Assembly: GCA_026706075.1 (NCBI GenBank)
Contig: JAPOZM010000010.1
Span: 1-64,000, forward strand
Length of the DNA stretch: 64,000 nucleotides
Origin: Gemmatimonadaceae bacterium
GTDB taxonomy: Bacteria; Latescibacterota; UBA2968; UBA8231
Reading direction: 5' to 3'
Shown piece after piece: positions 27,401 to 35,634 of the stretch (positions are counted from its first letter, which is position 1; every line of letters begins with the position of its first letter). The position numbers and the translations under genes were made by a program. The notes beneath the pieces are model-generated. The model saw only the letters and a list, made by a program, of their open reading frames with translations. It did no database searches and had not been told where the DNA came from.

Positions 27401-27916
27401 CCCTACTTCTTCCGCTCGGGGTCCAAGCTCCTGTACGGGAGGGCCGCGTACAGCTTCCCGATCCTGCGGCGGATGAACGCGAGTTTCCTCAACTTCACTT
27501 TCGCCAAGGCCTACGCCGAGGTCTTCGCCGAGACCGGCATGGTCTCCAACGACAACTCCCTCTCCCTCGGCGACCTCGATCTCGATCCCCGCAACGCGGT
27601 GAGCGACTTCCTGCGCGTCATCGAGGAGGACTACCTGTCCGACGTGGGCGCCGAGTTGCGTGTCGAGATGTTCACCAGCTACCAGATCCCCCTGCGGGCG
27701 TACGTGCAGGTCGCCCATCCCCTGAGCCGGGACCGGCTGCACCGCGAGGCGGTCAGGGAGCAGCGGGAGAGCGCCAGGGCGCGGGGACAGGATCTCAACG
27801 AACTGGATCCACCGCCCAAGATCGACAAGTGGCGCTACTACTTCGGGCTGGGGTTCTTCCCCTCCGACCTGCTCTCCGCCGGAGAGCGGCTCACGCAGAC
27901 GCGCCTCTTCGACTGA
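24401..27916 (+). CDS. Secreted metallopeptidase-like/TolB-propeller/beta-barrel protein
   Basis: A 1171-aa protein with signal peptide (VAAAVLLLAVAAGAQS). The N-terminal domain (about 25-260) has HEITH at 115-119 and WWIEGIAQ with E165, the HExxH...E layout of gluzincin (peptidase MA-like) zinc proteases. A six-bladed PD40/TolB-like propeller follows (about 290-600; repeats such as YSPDGRKLAYIS, WSPDGDKVYFLR). The C-terminal 500 residues are aromatic-rich and end in a surface-antigen-like barrel (IGGQNFLSGYPYFF). The TTG start has AGAAAGG about 12 nt upstream; no ATG fits better. It probably sits in the outer membrane with the protease and propeller in the periplasm or outside. Confidence 0.8.
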   Translation: MKSSLRVAAAVLLLAVAAGAQSRSFRTDHYIITYPPGTERTARRVAEVAEEVFPHLAAAFGYYDDYAPIHIRVRDDSDYGNGAASDYTNDVYIWASNLDWEIRGEHDWIRNVLTHEITHVMTIDKARKKWPFRFGLVQVSRFDSNPDISFNFPLYYLNTPKWWIEGIAQMGPYEFGWDTWDSHRDMILRMAVLEDDLHSYNELGTLSNRTGGYRAEMVYNQGFALCIYIAHQYGRDKLNQLQEHVGFLSFEVAIRRVLGVSASQLYRDWVRFLREEYDKQVDGILTEGFFEGTDLGDVNGGVLDYHPAYSPDGRKLAYISSEDRDYRIPQLIIYDLDTGKRRSLKGWVDTRVSWSPDGDKVYFLRNRRGHNDLAVYDLESEKEHRLSARLRARDPHVSPDGKEVVFTRLRDGNSNLCLMEVDGTGLRQLTDFEDGAQIYSPRWSPDGEWLLFSIFRGQDRDIAMMRADSPAKPKDWGLRDRKLKVRGPAAADSAAADSGAAGQGGAWSDSLNYPPADSSGFRLVLASRSDERDPWWLPDGSGFVFASDRSGIFNLYRHDLASGEVVQITNVVGGAFTPTVSADGRVAYAGYHANDFDLREFELGAFEREVAWPAPLGRDYQSKVELPKLSEEYTLTQPYGRRLYDFIPLLQVGPTFIGNQFGLNQVSAGAFLLTTDVFGGDFMAQGILGKNFRRRTDLNTDLLLLYERRLFPAQGNNLAFNPSMYAFARRREIDYVISTESRQDTVLAPGTVYAVTSDSTAFLIPDAARHIYDIETRKNLFKDVFDLGGFGLEIPLGRRHQFILQYLRRDYSESWDLERRRYQYQTFVVQDSTDISGSLPPELVKQDTLLIGPDDPHTWYRGLDFFDAHDLSLVWRHRHLKPTKDYLINPTGRAATLVYRYRKAALADSLYDLDQQSALLDTPFDIFDAKRRPVTLNEYVFSYTERIGLPFYNRLSLEVLGAYHNFRLKPGFVEGGGPFEGRFYWPLRYYIGGQNFLSGYPYFFRSGSKLLYGRAAYSFPILRRMNASFLNFTFAKAYAEVFAETGMVSNDNSLSLGDLDLDPRNAVSDFLRVIEEDYLSDVGAELRVEMFTSYQIPLRAYVQVAHPLSRDRLHREAVREQRESARARGQDLNELDPPPKIDKWRYYFGLGFFPSDLLSAGERLTQTRLFD

Positions 27917-27939
27917 GGCCGGCGGAAGGGGAAGCGGCC

Positions 27940-28068
27940 TTGTCCGGAGTCGACCTGCGGAAGCTGGCCCTGCGCTGGAAGGTCCTGGAGATGCTGCGCC
28001 TGCTCTCGGAGCGGAGAAAGCTGGCCGAGGCGGCCCGGTTCTGGCGCCGCCTCGTACGGCCGAACTGA
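27940..28068 (+). CDS. Possible 42-aa basic small protein
   Basis: The TTG start follows GGAAGGGGAAG. The product (SGVDLRKLALRWKVLEMLRLL...) is an amphipathic, strongly basic helix. It ends 1 bp before the convergent phosphatidyltransferase gene. It could be a real small protein or a chance frame; the good ribosome site and helix pattern favour the former slightly. Confidence 0.35.
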   Translation: MSGVDLRKLALRWKVLEMLRLLSERRKLAEAARFWRRLVRPN

Positions 28069-28069
28069 G

Positions 28070-28615
28070 TCAGCGCACAGGTTCCGCCCCGGGGTCCGCC
28101 TCCCGCAGGAAGGCGATCAGCCGACGGGCGTATCCCATCGCCGACAGCAGGAGCAGGCCGGCGGTGATCCCCTGGAGCCACGAGGAGCCGGGCGGCTCCC
28201 CCGGCGCGGCCATGTAGGCCAGGATCGTCAGGAACATCGCCCAGGTCGCCGCCTTTCCCGCCAGGCTCGGGCTCATGACGCGGCGGCGGCGCAGCAGGAA
28301 AGCGCCGGTCCCGAGGATGGCGGCATCCCTCGCCAGTTGCAGCAGCAGCAGCCAGGCCGGGAAGGACCGCCAGGCGACGAGGGCGGCGCACACGGAGAGG
28401 ATGAGGATCTTGTCCGCCACGGGGTCGAGGACCCGCCCCAGGCGGGAGACCTGGCCGAGGCGGCGGGCGGCGATGCCGTCGAGGAGATCGGTCGCTCCGG
28501 CGAGGCCGAGGAGGGCCAGGGTGCCCAGGCCGGCCTGGCCGCCGTCCTCGCGGAGGCTGTAGAGGACCACCGGCGCCAAGGCGATGCGCAGCAGGCTCAG
28601 AGCATTGGCGAGCAT
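28070..28615 (-). CDS. CDP-alcohol phosphatidyltransferase (PgsA-like)
   Basis: A 181-aa membrane enzyme with the family signature DLLDGIAARRLGQVSRLGRVLDPVADK (two lines: DLLDG then GRVLDPVAD), giving the D-x2-DG-x2-AR-x8-G-x3-D-x3-D metal and CDP site. Several hydrophobic helices follow. The most likely reaction is phosphatidylglycerophosphate synthesis from CDP-diacylglycerol, as size and N-terminus (MLANALSLLRIALAPVVLY) match PgsA. It is the last gene of the minus-strand housekeeping block, 18 nt after xseB. Confidence 0.85.
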   Translation of the reverse strand: MLANALSLLRIALAPVVLYSLREDGGQAGLGTLALLGLAGATDLLDGIAARRLGQVSRLGRVLDPVADKILILSVCAALVAWRSFPAWLLLLQLARDAAILGTGAFLLRRRRVMSPSLAGKAATWAMFLTILAYMAAPGEPPGSSWLQGITAGLLLLSAMGYARRLIAFLREADPGAEPVR

Positions 28616-28633
28616 GGCGCGGCGGCGCCTGGA

Positions 28634-28915
28634 TCAGGCGTCATCGCCGGGACCCCCGCCGAGGGCGGCCTCGTCCTCGGCGTCGAGGAAGTCCAACTGA
28701 AAGTCGCCGCCGGCCTTCTCCACCAGCACCTGGACCCGCTTGCGCGTCTCGTCCAGCAGCCGGGCACAGGCCCGGGACGCGGCGATGCCGCGCTCGAAGA
28801 CCTCCAGGGACTCGTCGAGACCGAGTTCCCCCGACTCGAGGCGGGTGACGCAGTCCTCGAGCTGCTCCATGGCCGCCTCGAAGCTGGAGGCGGAATCCCG
28901 GTTGTCGCTGCTCAC
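28634..28915 (-). CDS. xseB: Exodeoxyribonuclease VII small subunit
   Basis: A 93-aa protein with the XseB core SSFEAAMEQLEDCVTRLESG followed by LGLDESLEVFERGI and an acidic tail. It forms the multi-subunit coat of exonuclease VII, which degrades single-stranded DNA. The GTG start overlaps the xseA stop (GTGA), which fixes the start and shows coupling. Confidence 0.93.
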   Translation of the reverse strand: MSSDNRDSASSFEAAMEQLEDCVTRLESGELGLDESLEVFERGIAASRACARLLDETRKRVQVLVEKAGGDFQLDFLDAEDEAALGGGPGDDA

Positions 28916-30132
28916 TGGCTCTCCACCTCCTCCACCTGGCATCGCGCCGCTCCCTCGGCGAAGCGCAGGCGCAGGCGCTCCCCCGGCTGCAGCTCGGCGG
29001 CGGCGCGCACCCTGCGGCCGTCGCGCTCGCGCTGGCAATAGGCGAATCCGCTGGCGAGGCTGCGCAGGGGGTTGCGCGCGTCGAGGCGCAGCAGGGACCG
29101 ATCGAAGCGGTCGCGGTGGGAACCCAGGCAGCTGTCGAGGGCTGCCGCCAGCCGGGCGCGGGACTCGTCGAGGCTCTGGGACCGCTGGTCGACGCCATCG
29201 GCCAGGCGGACGGCCAGCCGCCCGGGGCGCAACCCCTCGAGGCGCTGGCGGTTGTGATCCAGGCGCGCCTGCACCGCCCGCAGCAGCCGCCCGCGCCGGT
29301 CGTCGAGACGCTCCCGCAGGAGGACGCGCTCGCGCGTGACCAGCTCGGCCGCCACCGAAGGGGTGGAGGCGCGCACGTCGGCCACGTAATCGGCGATGGT
29401 GTGGTCGGTCTCGTGGCCTACGGCGGTCACCACGGGAAGGGCCGACGAGTGGATCGCCCGGGCCACGCCTTCCTCGTTGAACGGCCACAGGTCCTCCGGC
29501 GAGCCCCCGCCGCGGCCGACGACGACCACGTCGACGCCTCCGAAGCGATTGAGCCGCTCGATGGCGGCGGCGATCTCGCCCGGCGAGCCCGCTCCCTGGA
29601 CGCGCGCCGGCGCCAGCACCACCGGGAGGCCGGGGGCCCGGCGCCGCAGGACCTGCACGATGTCGCGGATGGCGGCCCCCGTCGGCGAGGTGACGACGCC
29701 GACGGCGCGGGGATAGTCCGGCAGGGGGCGCTTGTGCCGCGCTTCGAAGAGCCCCTCCTCCGCCAGGCGCGCGCGCAGCTCCTCGAAGGCCAGGGCCATC
29801 TCGCCGACGCCGGAGGGGCGCAAGCGGTAGACGTAGAACTGGTAGCGTCCGCCGCGCTCGTACACGGAGAGGTTCCCGTAGGCGAGGACCTTCATCCCCG
29901 GCTCCGGATCGAACCGGAGTTGTGAGGCGTAGGAGCGGAACATCACGCAGCCGAGCTGGCTGCGCTCGTCGGCGAGGCTCATGTACATGTGCCCGGAAGC
30001 CGGGCGTGTCAGCTCCGAGATCTCGCCCTCCACCCAGCAGAAGGGCAGGGCCTCCTCCAGGGCCTGGCGGACGCGGGCGGTGACGTCGGAGACGCTGAGG
30101 GGGCCGGCGAAGGCCTCGGAGGCGCCGCTCAT
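28912..30132 (-). CDS. xseA: Exodeoxyribonuclease VII large subunit
   Basis: A 406-aa protein: N-terminal OB domain (LSVSDVTARVRQALEEALPFCWVEGEIS), then the catalytic domain with GVVTSPTGAAIRDI, VVGRGGGSPEDLWPFNEE and VGHETDHTIADYVADVRASTPS, all XseA hallmarks, and a C-terminal coiled-coil. The ATG at 30132 is chosen because an in-frame longer version reads back through the ymdB gene. It begins 1 bp after the ymdB stop. Confidence 0.95.
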   Translation of the reverse strand: MSGASEAFAGPLSVSDVTARVRQALEEALPFCWVEGEISELTRPASGHMYMSLADERSQLGCVMFRSYASQLRFDPEPGMKVLAYGNLSVYERGGRYQFYVYRLRPSGVGEMALAFEELRARLAEEGLFEARHKRPLPDYPRAVGVVTSPTGAAIRDIVQVLRRRAPGLPVVLAPARVQGAGSPGEIAAAIERLNRFGGVDVVVVGRGGGSPEDLWPFNEEGVARAIHSSALPVVTAVGHETDHTIADYVADVRASTPSVAAELVTRERVLLRERLDDRRGRLLRAVQARLDHNRQRLEGLRPGRLAVRLADGVDQRSQSLDESRARLAAALDSCLGSHRDRFDRSLLRLDARNPLRSLASGFAYCQRERDGRRVRAAAELQPGERLRLRFAEGAARCQVEEVESQ

Positions 30133-30133
30133 C

Positions 30134-30949
30134 TCAGTCCTCGTCCCCCACGTCGGCGGAGCCGGCGCCCGTGAGGGGGATCTGAAGGCGCTCGATGCCG
30201 GTGGCCATGCCGCTGGCGTCGTCCACATCGATCAGGGCGCCGCAGAACCAGGGCACGCCATCGGCCGGCTTGAAGCGCGCCGGCACCTGGTCGAGGAACC
30301 GCCGCACGGCGATCTCGCGGCGCGTCCCGATGACCGAGTCGCGCACCCCCGTCATGCCGGCGTCCGTCAGGTAGGCCGTGCCCTCCGGCAGGAGGCGCTC
30401 GTCGGCGGTCTGCACGTGGGTGTGGGTCCCGATGACGGCCGACGCACGGCCGTCGAGATGGTAGCCGAGGGCGATCTTCTCCGCCGTGGCTTCGGCGTGG
30501 AAGTCGACGAACACGATCGGCGTCCGTCCCCGCAGTCGGTCGACCTCGGCCCGCCCCCGGGCGAAGGGGCAATCGATGGCGGGCATGAAGGTGCGCCCCT
30601 GCAGGTTGACGACGGCCACCGGCAGCCCGTTGCGAGCCTCGGCGACGGTCGATCCCCCCCCGGGGGCCGCCCCGGGGTAGTTCAGGGGCCGCAGGACCCG
30701 GTCGAGGGTGTCCAGCCGGCCGACGAAGTCGGCCCGGTTCCAGATGTGGTTCCCCGAGGTGATCACGTCGACGCCGTAGGCGTGGAGCTTGCGCCGGATG
30801 TTGTCGGTCAGGCCGAAGCCGCCCGCGGCGTTCTCCCCGTTGGCGATGCAGAACTGCACGTCCCGCTCCTGGATCAGCTTCGGGATGAACTCCGCCGCGG
30901 CCCGGCGGCCGGGGCGGGCGTAGATGTCGGCGACGAAGAGGATTCTCAA
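30134..30949 (-). CDS. ymdB: YmdB-family metallophosphoesterase
   Basis: A 271-aa calcineurin-like phosphodiesterase of the YmdB/TIGR00282 type: MRILFVADIYARPGRRA, NGENAAGGFGLT, TSGNHIWNR, FHAEATAEK and IGTHTHVQTADERLLP carry the di-metal ligands. In Bacillus the homologue hydrolyses 2',3'-cyclic nucleotides and influences biofilm and RNA levels, and is encoded next to rny, as here. Confidence 0.93.
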   Translation of the reverse strand: MRILFVADIYARPGRRAAAEFIPKLIQERDVQFCIANGENAAGGFGLTDNIRRKLHAYGVDVITSGNHIWNRADFVGRLDTLDRVLRPLNYPGAAPGGGSTVAEARNGLPVAVVNLQGRTFMPAIDCPFARGRAEVDRLRGRTPIVFVDFHAEATAEKIALGYHLDGRASAVIGTHTHVQTADERLLPEGTAYLTDAGMTGVRDSVIGTRREIAVRRFLDQVPARFKPADGVPWFCGALIDVDDASGMATGIERLQIPLTGAGSADVGDED

Positions 30950-31033
30950 GGGAAGTCCCTGCCGGTCGGGTGCGGGCGCACCCGCGGTCGGACATCGGTT
31001 CCGTAGCGCTGCGAGTTCCCTCGGTCCGGCGGC

Positions 31034-32614
31034 CTAGCGGGCGAAGTGGACGGCGCGGATCTCGCGGATGACGAGGACCCTGATCTGGCCGTGCTGACCG
31101 AGTTCCTCCTCCAGGTCGCAGGCGATCTCGTCGGCGAGCTGGTCGGCATAGGCGTCGTCGACGGCGCCGCTGTCCACGAGGACGCGGACCTCCCGGCCGT
31201 TCTGCAGGGCGAAGGCGTGCTGCACGCCTGGATGGTCGAGGGCGACCTCCTCGATGTTGTGCATGCGGCGGATGTAGTCCTCCACCTTCCCCTTGAGGGC
31301 GCCGGGCCGATTGGTGGAGATCTCGTCGGCGGCTTCCACGAGGATGGACAGGGCCGAGCGGCCGGGCAGGTGCGGGACCTGGTTTTCGATCACCTCCACC
31401 ACCTCGGAACTCTCGCCGCACTTGCGGGCCAGGGCTCCGCTGGCCTGGGCGGGATCGGAGCCGACTTCCTGGTCGAGGGCCTTGGCCACGTCGTGGAGCA
31501 AGCCGGCGCGCCTCGCCAGGGCGACATCCATGTCGAGCTCCTCGGCCATCATGCCGGCCAGGAGTCCGACCTCCTTGCTGTGGACCAGCAGGTTCTGCCC
31601 GTAGCTGGTCCGGAAACGCAGCTTTCCCAAGTGCTCCAGAAGAGGCTCGGCCATGTCGTGGATGCCGAGATCGAAAGCCGCCTGGGAACCGGACTCACGG
31701 ATCAACTCCTCCGCGTCCTCCAGGCACTTGGTGTACACCTCCTCGATCCGGCCGGGGTGGATGCGGCCATCGAGGATCAGCTTCTCCAATGTGTTCTTGG
31801 CGACCTCCCGGCGCAGGGGATCGAAGCTGGAGAGCATGACCACGCCGGGCGTGTCGTCGACGATGACCTCGACGCCGGTGGTCATGTCGAAGGAACGGAT
31901 GTTGCGGCCGTCTCGCCCGATGATGCGGCCCTTCATGTCGTCGGAGGGCAGGGAGACGTCGGAGACCGTGCTCTCCATGGCCAAGCGGCCGGCGAAGCGC
32001 TGAATCGACCGGGCGATGATCTCCTTGGCCTCGCGGTTGGCGTTGGCGATGGCGTGATCCTTGATCTGCCTTACCTTGCGCGCCGCGTACTGGCGCGCCC
32101 TCGCCTCCTGCTGCTCGATGAGGAGGCGGCGCGCCTCGGGCATGCTCAGGCCGGCGATCTCCTCGAGCCGCTCCCGCTGCTGCCGCGTCATGTCGCCGAC
32201 GCGGGCTTCCTCGGCCGTGATCGACTCCTCCCTCCGGGACTGCTCCTGATCGGTCTTGAGGAGGCTGCGTTCCTTGCTCTCGAGGACGTCGACCTTGCGG
32301 TCGAGCTGTTGCTCCCGCTCCTGCAGATCGGTCTCGAACTGCCGCAGCGAGCGCCTGGCGTTCTCCAACTCGCGGTCCAGGGGCTCGCGCTGGCGCCGCC
32401 ACTCGTCCTTGGCCTCGAGGGTGGCGGTCTTCTTCAGGGTCTCGGCCTCGCTGCGGGCCTCCTCGAGGATGCGCGCCCCCTCCTCGCGCGAGGAACCGAG
32501 CCGGTTTCCCCGACGCCGGCTGTTGACCAGCCATCCGGAGATGAAGCCGAGCCCCAGCACGGCCAGGGCGAGGATCCCGGCCCCGAGGACCACGATCGTC
32601 TGGCCCGCGGACAT
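31034..32614 (-). CDS. rny: Ribonuclease Y
   Basis: A 526-aa protein: N-terminal membrane anchor (VLGAGILALAVLGLGFISGWLV), a long coiled coil (about 35-190), a KH domain (GRIIGRDGRNIRSFDMTTGVEVIVDD) and an HD domain (LLHDVAKALD) with C-terminal helical part. It is an endoribonuclease that begins mRNA decay at the membrane. The ATG overlaps the zapA stop (TGATG). An 84-nt gap precedes ymdB. Confidence 0.96.
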   Translation of the reverse strand: MSAGQTIVVLGAGILALAVLGLGFISGWLVNSRRRGNRLGSSREEGARILEEARSEAETLKKTATLEAKDEWRRQREPLDRELENARRSLRQFETDLQEREQQLDRKVDVLESKERSLLKTDQEQSRREESITAEEARVGDMTRQQRERLEEIAGLSMPEARRLLIEQQEARARQYAARKVRQIKDHAIANANREAKEIIARSIQRFAGRLAMESTVSDVSLPSDDMKGRIIGRDGRNIRSFDMTTGVEVIVDDTPGVVMLSSFDPLRREVAKNTLEKLILDGRIHPGRIEEVYTKCLEDAEELIRESGSQAAFDLGIHDMAEPLLEHLGKLRFRTSYGQNLLVHSKEVGLLAGMMAEELDMDVALARRAGLLHDVAKALDQEVGSDPAQASGALARKCGESSEVVEVIENQVPHLPGRSALSILVEAADEISTNRPGALKGKVEDYIRRMHNIEEVALDHPGVQHAFALQNGREVRVLVDSGAVDDAYADQLADEIACDLEEELGQHGQIRVLVIREIRAVHFAR

Positions 32615-32961
32615 CAATCCTCGCTGCCGGAGGTGGAGACGCCGGAGTCTCGCGGAGTCACCTCCTCGGCGTCGCGGAAGATGCGTCCGAGGGACTCGGT
32701 GAGGCGGTGGGTGCGCTCCGAGAGGTCGGCCTCCACGCTGGAGACCTCGTCCTGCAGGTGCAGCAACTCGTCGATCAGCTCGAGGCCGGCCAGCACCGCT
32801 GTCTGGATCGGCGTGCTGCCGTCGTACTGGACCTCGCGCATCTTGGCGTCCACGAGCTCGGCCACCTTCTGGATGTGGCGATCCGTCTCCTCGCCCCGGG
32901 AGGCGAAGGTATACTGCCGGCCCAGGATGGCGACCTTGATCGTGCGGACGTCGGGCGCCAT
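32614..32961 (-). CDS. zapA: Cell division protein ZapA-like
   Basis: A 115-aa protein with the ZapA core TIKVAILGRQYTFASRG...HIQKVAELVDAKM and a coiled-coil C-terminus; homologues bundle FtsZ filaments. The start at 32961 (MAPDVRTIKV) is set by family length; a longer frame upstream overlaps the coiled-coil gene. Sandwiched between pheT-side genes and rny, a common arrangement. Confidence 0.85.
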   Translation of the reverse strand: MAPDVRTIKVAILGRQYTFASRGEETDRHIQKVAELVDAKMREVQYDGSTPIQTAVLAGLELIDELLHLQDEVSSVEADLSERTHRLTESLGRIFRDAEEVTPRDSGVSTSGSED

Positions 32962-32968
32962 CGCGGTC

Positions 32969-33223
32969 TCAGGAATCCACGGCCTCGAGCCGGGACAACA
33001 GGCATTCGAGGCGTTCCTTCGCCTGCCGGTTGCGCTCCGTCGACTGGCGCTGCTCCTCATCCGCCTCGCTCAGGCGGGTCTGCAGCCCTTCGATCTGTTG
33101 CCGGGCCTCGGCGGCCTGCTCGCGCAAGGTCGCGTTCTCGGTGCGGAACTGCTCGAGTACCTCCAGGAGGCGGTTCACCTCATTTTCCAGGCGCTGGAAA
33201 TTGCCGTCCACGTGCTCGGTCAT
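32969..33223 (-). CDS. Small coiled-coil protein (ZapB-like)
   Basis: An 84-aa protein that is one continuous heptad coiled coil (RLENEVNRLLEVLEQFRTEN...). Size and neighbour zapA suggest a ZapB-type division factor, but coiled coils carry little family signal. The ATG overlaps the pheT stop (ATGA). Confidence 0.65.
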   Translation of the reverse strand: MTEHVDGNFQRLENEVNRLLEVLEQFRTENATLREQAAEARQQIEGLQTRLSEADEEQRQSTERNRQAKERLECLLSRLEAVDS

Positions 33224-35622
33224 GGTCTCCCCTGTGTCCCTGTCTGTCTCAGTCGTGCCCCGAAAGCCCCCCGCAGACGTTCGAGGGCGTCTTCGAGGAC
33301 CTTGTCGGCATCGCCGTCCTCGAGCGTCCGTTCCGCCGATCTCAGGCGCAGGGAGAAGGCGAGGCTTCGCTTGCCCGCCTCGACCTGGTCCCCCTTGTAG
33401 ACGTCGAACAGATCGACACGCTCCACGAGATCGGGGGCCGCCGCCCGGATCGCGGCCGCCACCTGCCCGGCGGGAATGCCCTCGTCGAGGACCACCGCCA
33501 GGTCGCGTTCGACCGCGGGGAACCTGGGGAGCGGGCGGAAGGCGGAGGACCGCTGCGCCCAGGCGTCGAAGAGCTGTGAAAGCTCAAGCTCAAAGATATA
33601 GGTGTGCCGATCGAGATCAAAGCCGGCCCCGATGGCCGGGTCGACCTGCCCCAGGGCCCCCAGGATGTGGTCGCCGAGGCGGATGCGGGCCCCATGCCCC
33701 GCGCGCCAGGGAGAGCCCTCCGCGGGTTCGAAGCCGATCCCGTCGATCCCCTGCAGGAGGCCCTCGACCACCCCCTTGAGGTCGAGGAGATCCACCTCCC
33801 GCTGTTCGGCCCGCCAGGTGGAGGCCGAGGCCCGGCCGGCGAGCAGACCGCCCGCCCGCAGGGCCTCGCGGTGGCCGTCGCCGTCGGCGGGGGTGAAGAC
33901 CCGTCCGATCTCGAAGAGCCCCACGCCCGGGGCCCGCTGATGGAAGTTTCTCCGGGCCACGTCGAGCAGACCCGGCAACAGGCTCGTGCGCAGGCTGGAC
34001 ACACCCTGGGCGGGAGGGTTGGCGAGCCGGCAGACGACGGGCCCGCCCAGTTCCGCCCAGTCGTCGGCGACGATGCTGGAGGTGACGGCCTCGTCCAGTC
34101 CCGCCCCCGTGAGCAGCCGGCGGACTCGGCGCTGGCCGTCGTAGCCCCCTCCCGCCGGGCCGGGGAGCGGACCCCGAAGCTCGCTCCGGGCCGGTACCTC
34201 CTCATACCCGTAGACCCTGCCCACCTCCTCCACGAGGTCGATCTCGCGCTCGAGGTCGGGCCGGAAGGACGGGGCCTCCACCTGGAGGACCCCTTCACCC
34301 CCCTCGCTCACCGTGCAGCCCAGGCTCTCGAGGATCCGCCCGCACCGGGCGGGGCCGATGTCGACGGCCAGCAGCGAGGCGGCCCTGGAAGGACGCAGCC
34401 GGATGCTGCGCCGATGGAGGGCGGCGGGCATCGCATCTATGCAACCGGGGGCGGGCCGGGCGCCTGCGGTCTCCGCCATCAGGGCGGCGGCGCGGGCGCT
34501 GGCCGCCGCCGGAAGGTCCCAGTCGACGCCGCGCTCGAAGCGGAAGGAGGCCTCGGTCCGGATACCCAGGCGAGAGGAGAGGCTGCGCACCCGCGGCGGG
34601 TCGAAGTGAGCGGCTTCGAGCAACACCTCCGTGGTCGCCTCGGTGACCTCCGAATCAGCGCCCCCCATCACCCCGGCCAGGGCCACGGGACGGCTGGCGT
34701 CTGCGATGACGAGGGCCGAGGCGTCGAGTTGATGGTGCCTGCCGTCGAGAGTCCGCAAGGCCTCGTCGGGGCGGGCCCCGCGGACGACGATGCGGCCTTC
34801 GTGCAGCCGCTGCAGGTCGAAGGCGTGGAGCGGCTGGCCGAGCTCGAACATGACGAAGTTTGTCACGTCGACGATGTTGTTCACCGGGCGCTGGCCGACG
34901 GCCCGCAACCGATCCTGCAGCCACCGGGGCGAGGGGCCGACGGCCACCTGGCGCAGGACTCGGGCCACGTAGCGGGGACAGCCCTCGGCGTCCTCGATCT
35001 CCACGCGGGCGGAAGCGGCCGCCGGCTCGCCGATCTCGCACAACTCCGGGACCGGGAGGCGGAGCCGGGCGCCGGTCAGGGCGGCCACCTCGCGGGCGAT
35101 CCCCGCCACGCCGAGACAGTCGGGCCGGTTCGGGGTGACCTCGAAGTCCACGACGATGTCGTCCAGGCCCGCCGCCTCCGCCATCGGCGAGCCGGTGCGG
35201 CAGTCCTCGGGCAGCACCATGATGCCTGCTTCATCCTCTCCGAGGCCGAGCTCGGCCTCGGAGCAGATCATGCCCTCGGAGAGGACGCCCCGGAGCTCGG
35301 CCCTCTCGATGCGGGTGCCGTCCGGCAGGGCGCAACCTGGCAGCACCACGGGAACCTTCTGGCCTGCGGCCACGTTGGGAGCGCCGCAGACGATCCGCGC
35401 CGGTTCCGGGCGCCCCACGTCCACCCGGCAGACCGACAGGCGGTCAGCCTTCGGGTGGGGGCCGCGCTCCAGCACCCGTCCGACGACGATGCCCGACAGG
35501 CGCTCGCCCAGATCCTCGACGCTCTCGGCTTCCAGGCCGGCCATGGTCAGGCGGTGGACCAGCTCTTCGGGCGGCAAGTCGACGTCCACGTACTCGCGCA
35601 GCCAGTTCAGGGTGATCTTCAT
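33220..35622 (-). CDS. pheT: Phenylalanine-tRNA ligase beta subunit
   Basis: An 800-aa subunit with full domain order: N-terminal B1 (MKITLNWLREYVDVDLPPEEL), EMAP/tRNA-binding fold (VGRVLERGPHPKADRLSVCRVD), B3/B4 editing region, B5, the catalytic-like core, and the C-terminal ferredoxin-fold anticodon-binding domain (FPAVERDLAVVLDEGIPAGQV...). It pairs with PheS as alpha2-beta2. It starts 12 nt after pheS. Confidence 0.97.
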   Translation of the reverse strand: MKITLNWLREYVDVDLPPEELVHRLTMAGLEAESVEDLGERLSGIVVGRVLERGPHPKADRLSVCRVDVGRPEPARIVCGAPNVAAGQKVPVVLPGCALPDGTRIERAELRGVLSEGMICSEAELGLGEDEAGIMVLPEDCRTGSPMAEAAGLDDIVVDFEVTPNRPDCLGVAGIAREVAALTGARLRLPVPELCEIGEPAAASARVEIEDAEGCPRYVARVLRQVAVGPSPRWLQDRLRAVGQRPVNNIVDVTNFVMFELGQPLHAFDLQRLHEGRIVVRGARPDEALRTLDGRHHQLDASALVIADASRPVALAGVMGGADSEVTEATTEVLLEAAHFDPPRVRSLSSRLGIRTEASFRFERGVDWDLPAAASARAAALMAETAGARPAPGCIDAMPAALHRRSIRLRPSRAASLLAVDIGPARCGRILESLGCTVSEGGEGVLQVEAPSFRPDLEREIDLVEEVGRVYGYEEVPARSELRGPLPGPAGGGYDGQRRVRRLLTGAGLDEAVTSSIVADDWAELGGPVVCRLANPPAQGVSSLRTSLLPGLLDVARRNFHQRAPGVGLFEIGRVFTPADGDGHREALRAGGLLAGRASASTWRAEQREVDLLDLKGVVEGLLQGIDGIGFEPAEGSPWRAGHGARIRLGDHILGALGQVDPAIGAGFDLDRHTYIFELELSQLFDAWAQRSSAFRPLPRFPAVERDLAVVLDEGIPAGQVAAAIRAAAPDLVERVDLFDVYKGDQVEAGKRSLAFSLRLRSAERTLEDGDADKVLEDALERLRGAFGARLRQTGTQGRP

Positions 35623-35634
35623 CCCATCCGCCTC

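Noticed and set aside
31046..33400. 784-aa plus-strand open frame
   Set aside because: It is antisense to rny, zapA and the coiled-coil gene, all of which are firmly identified.
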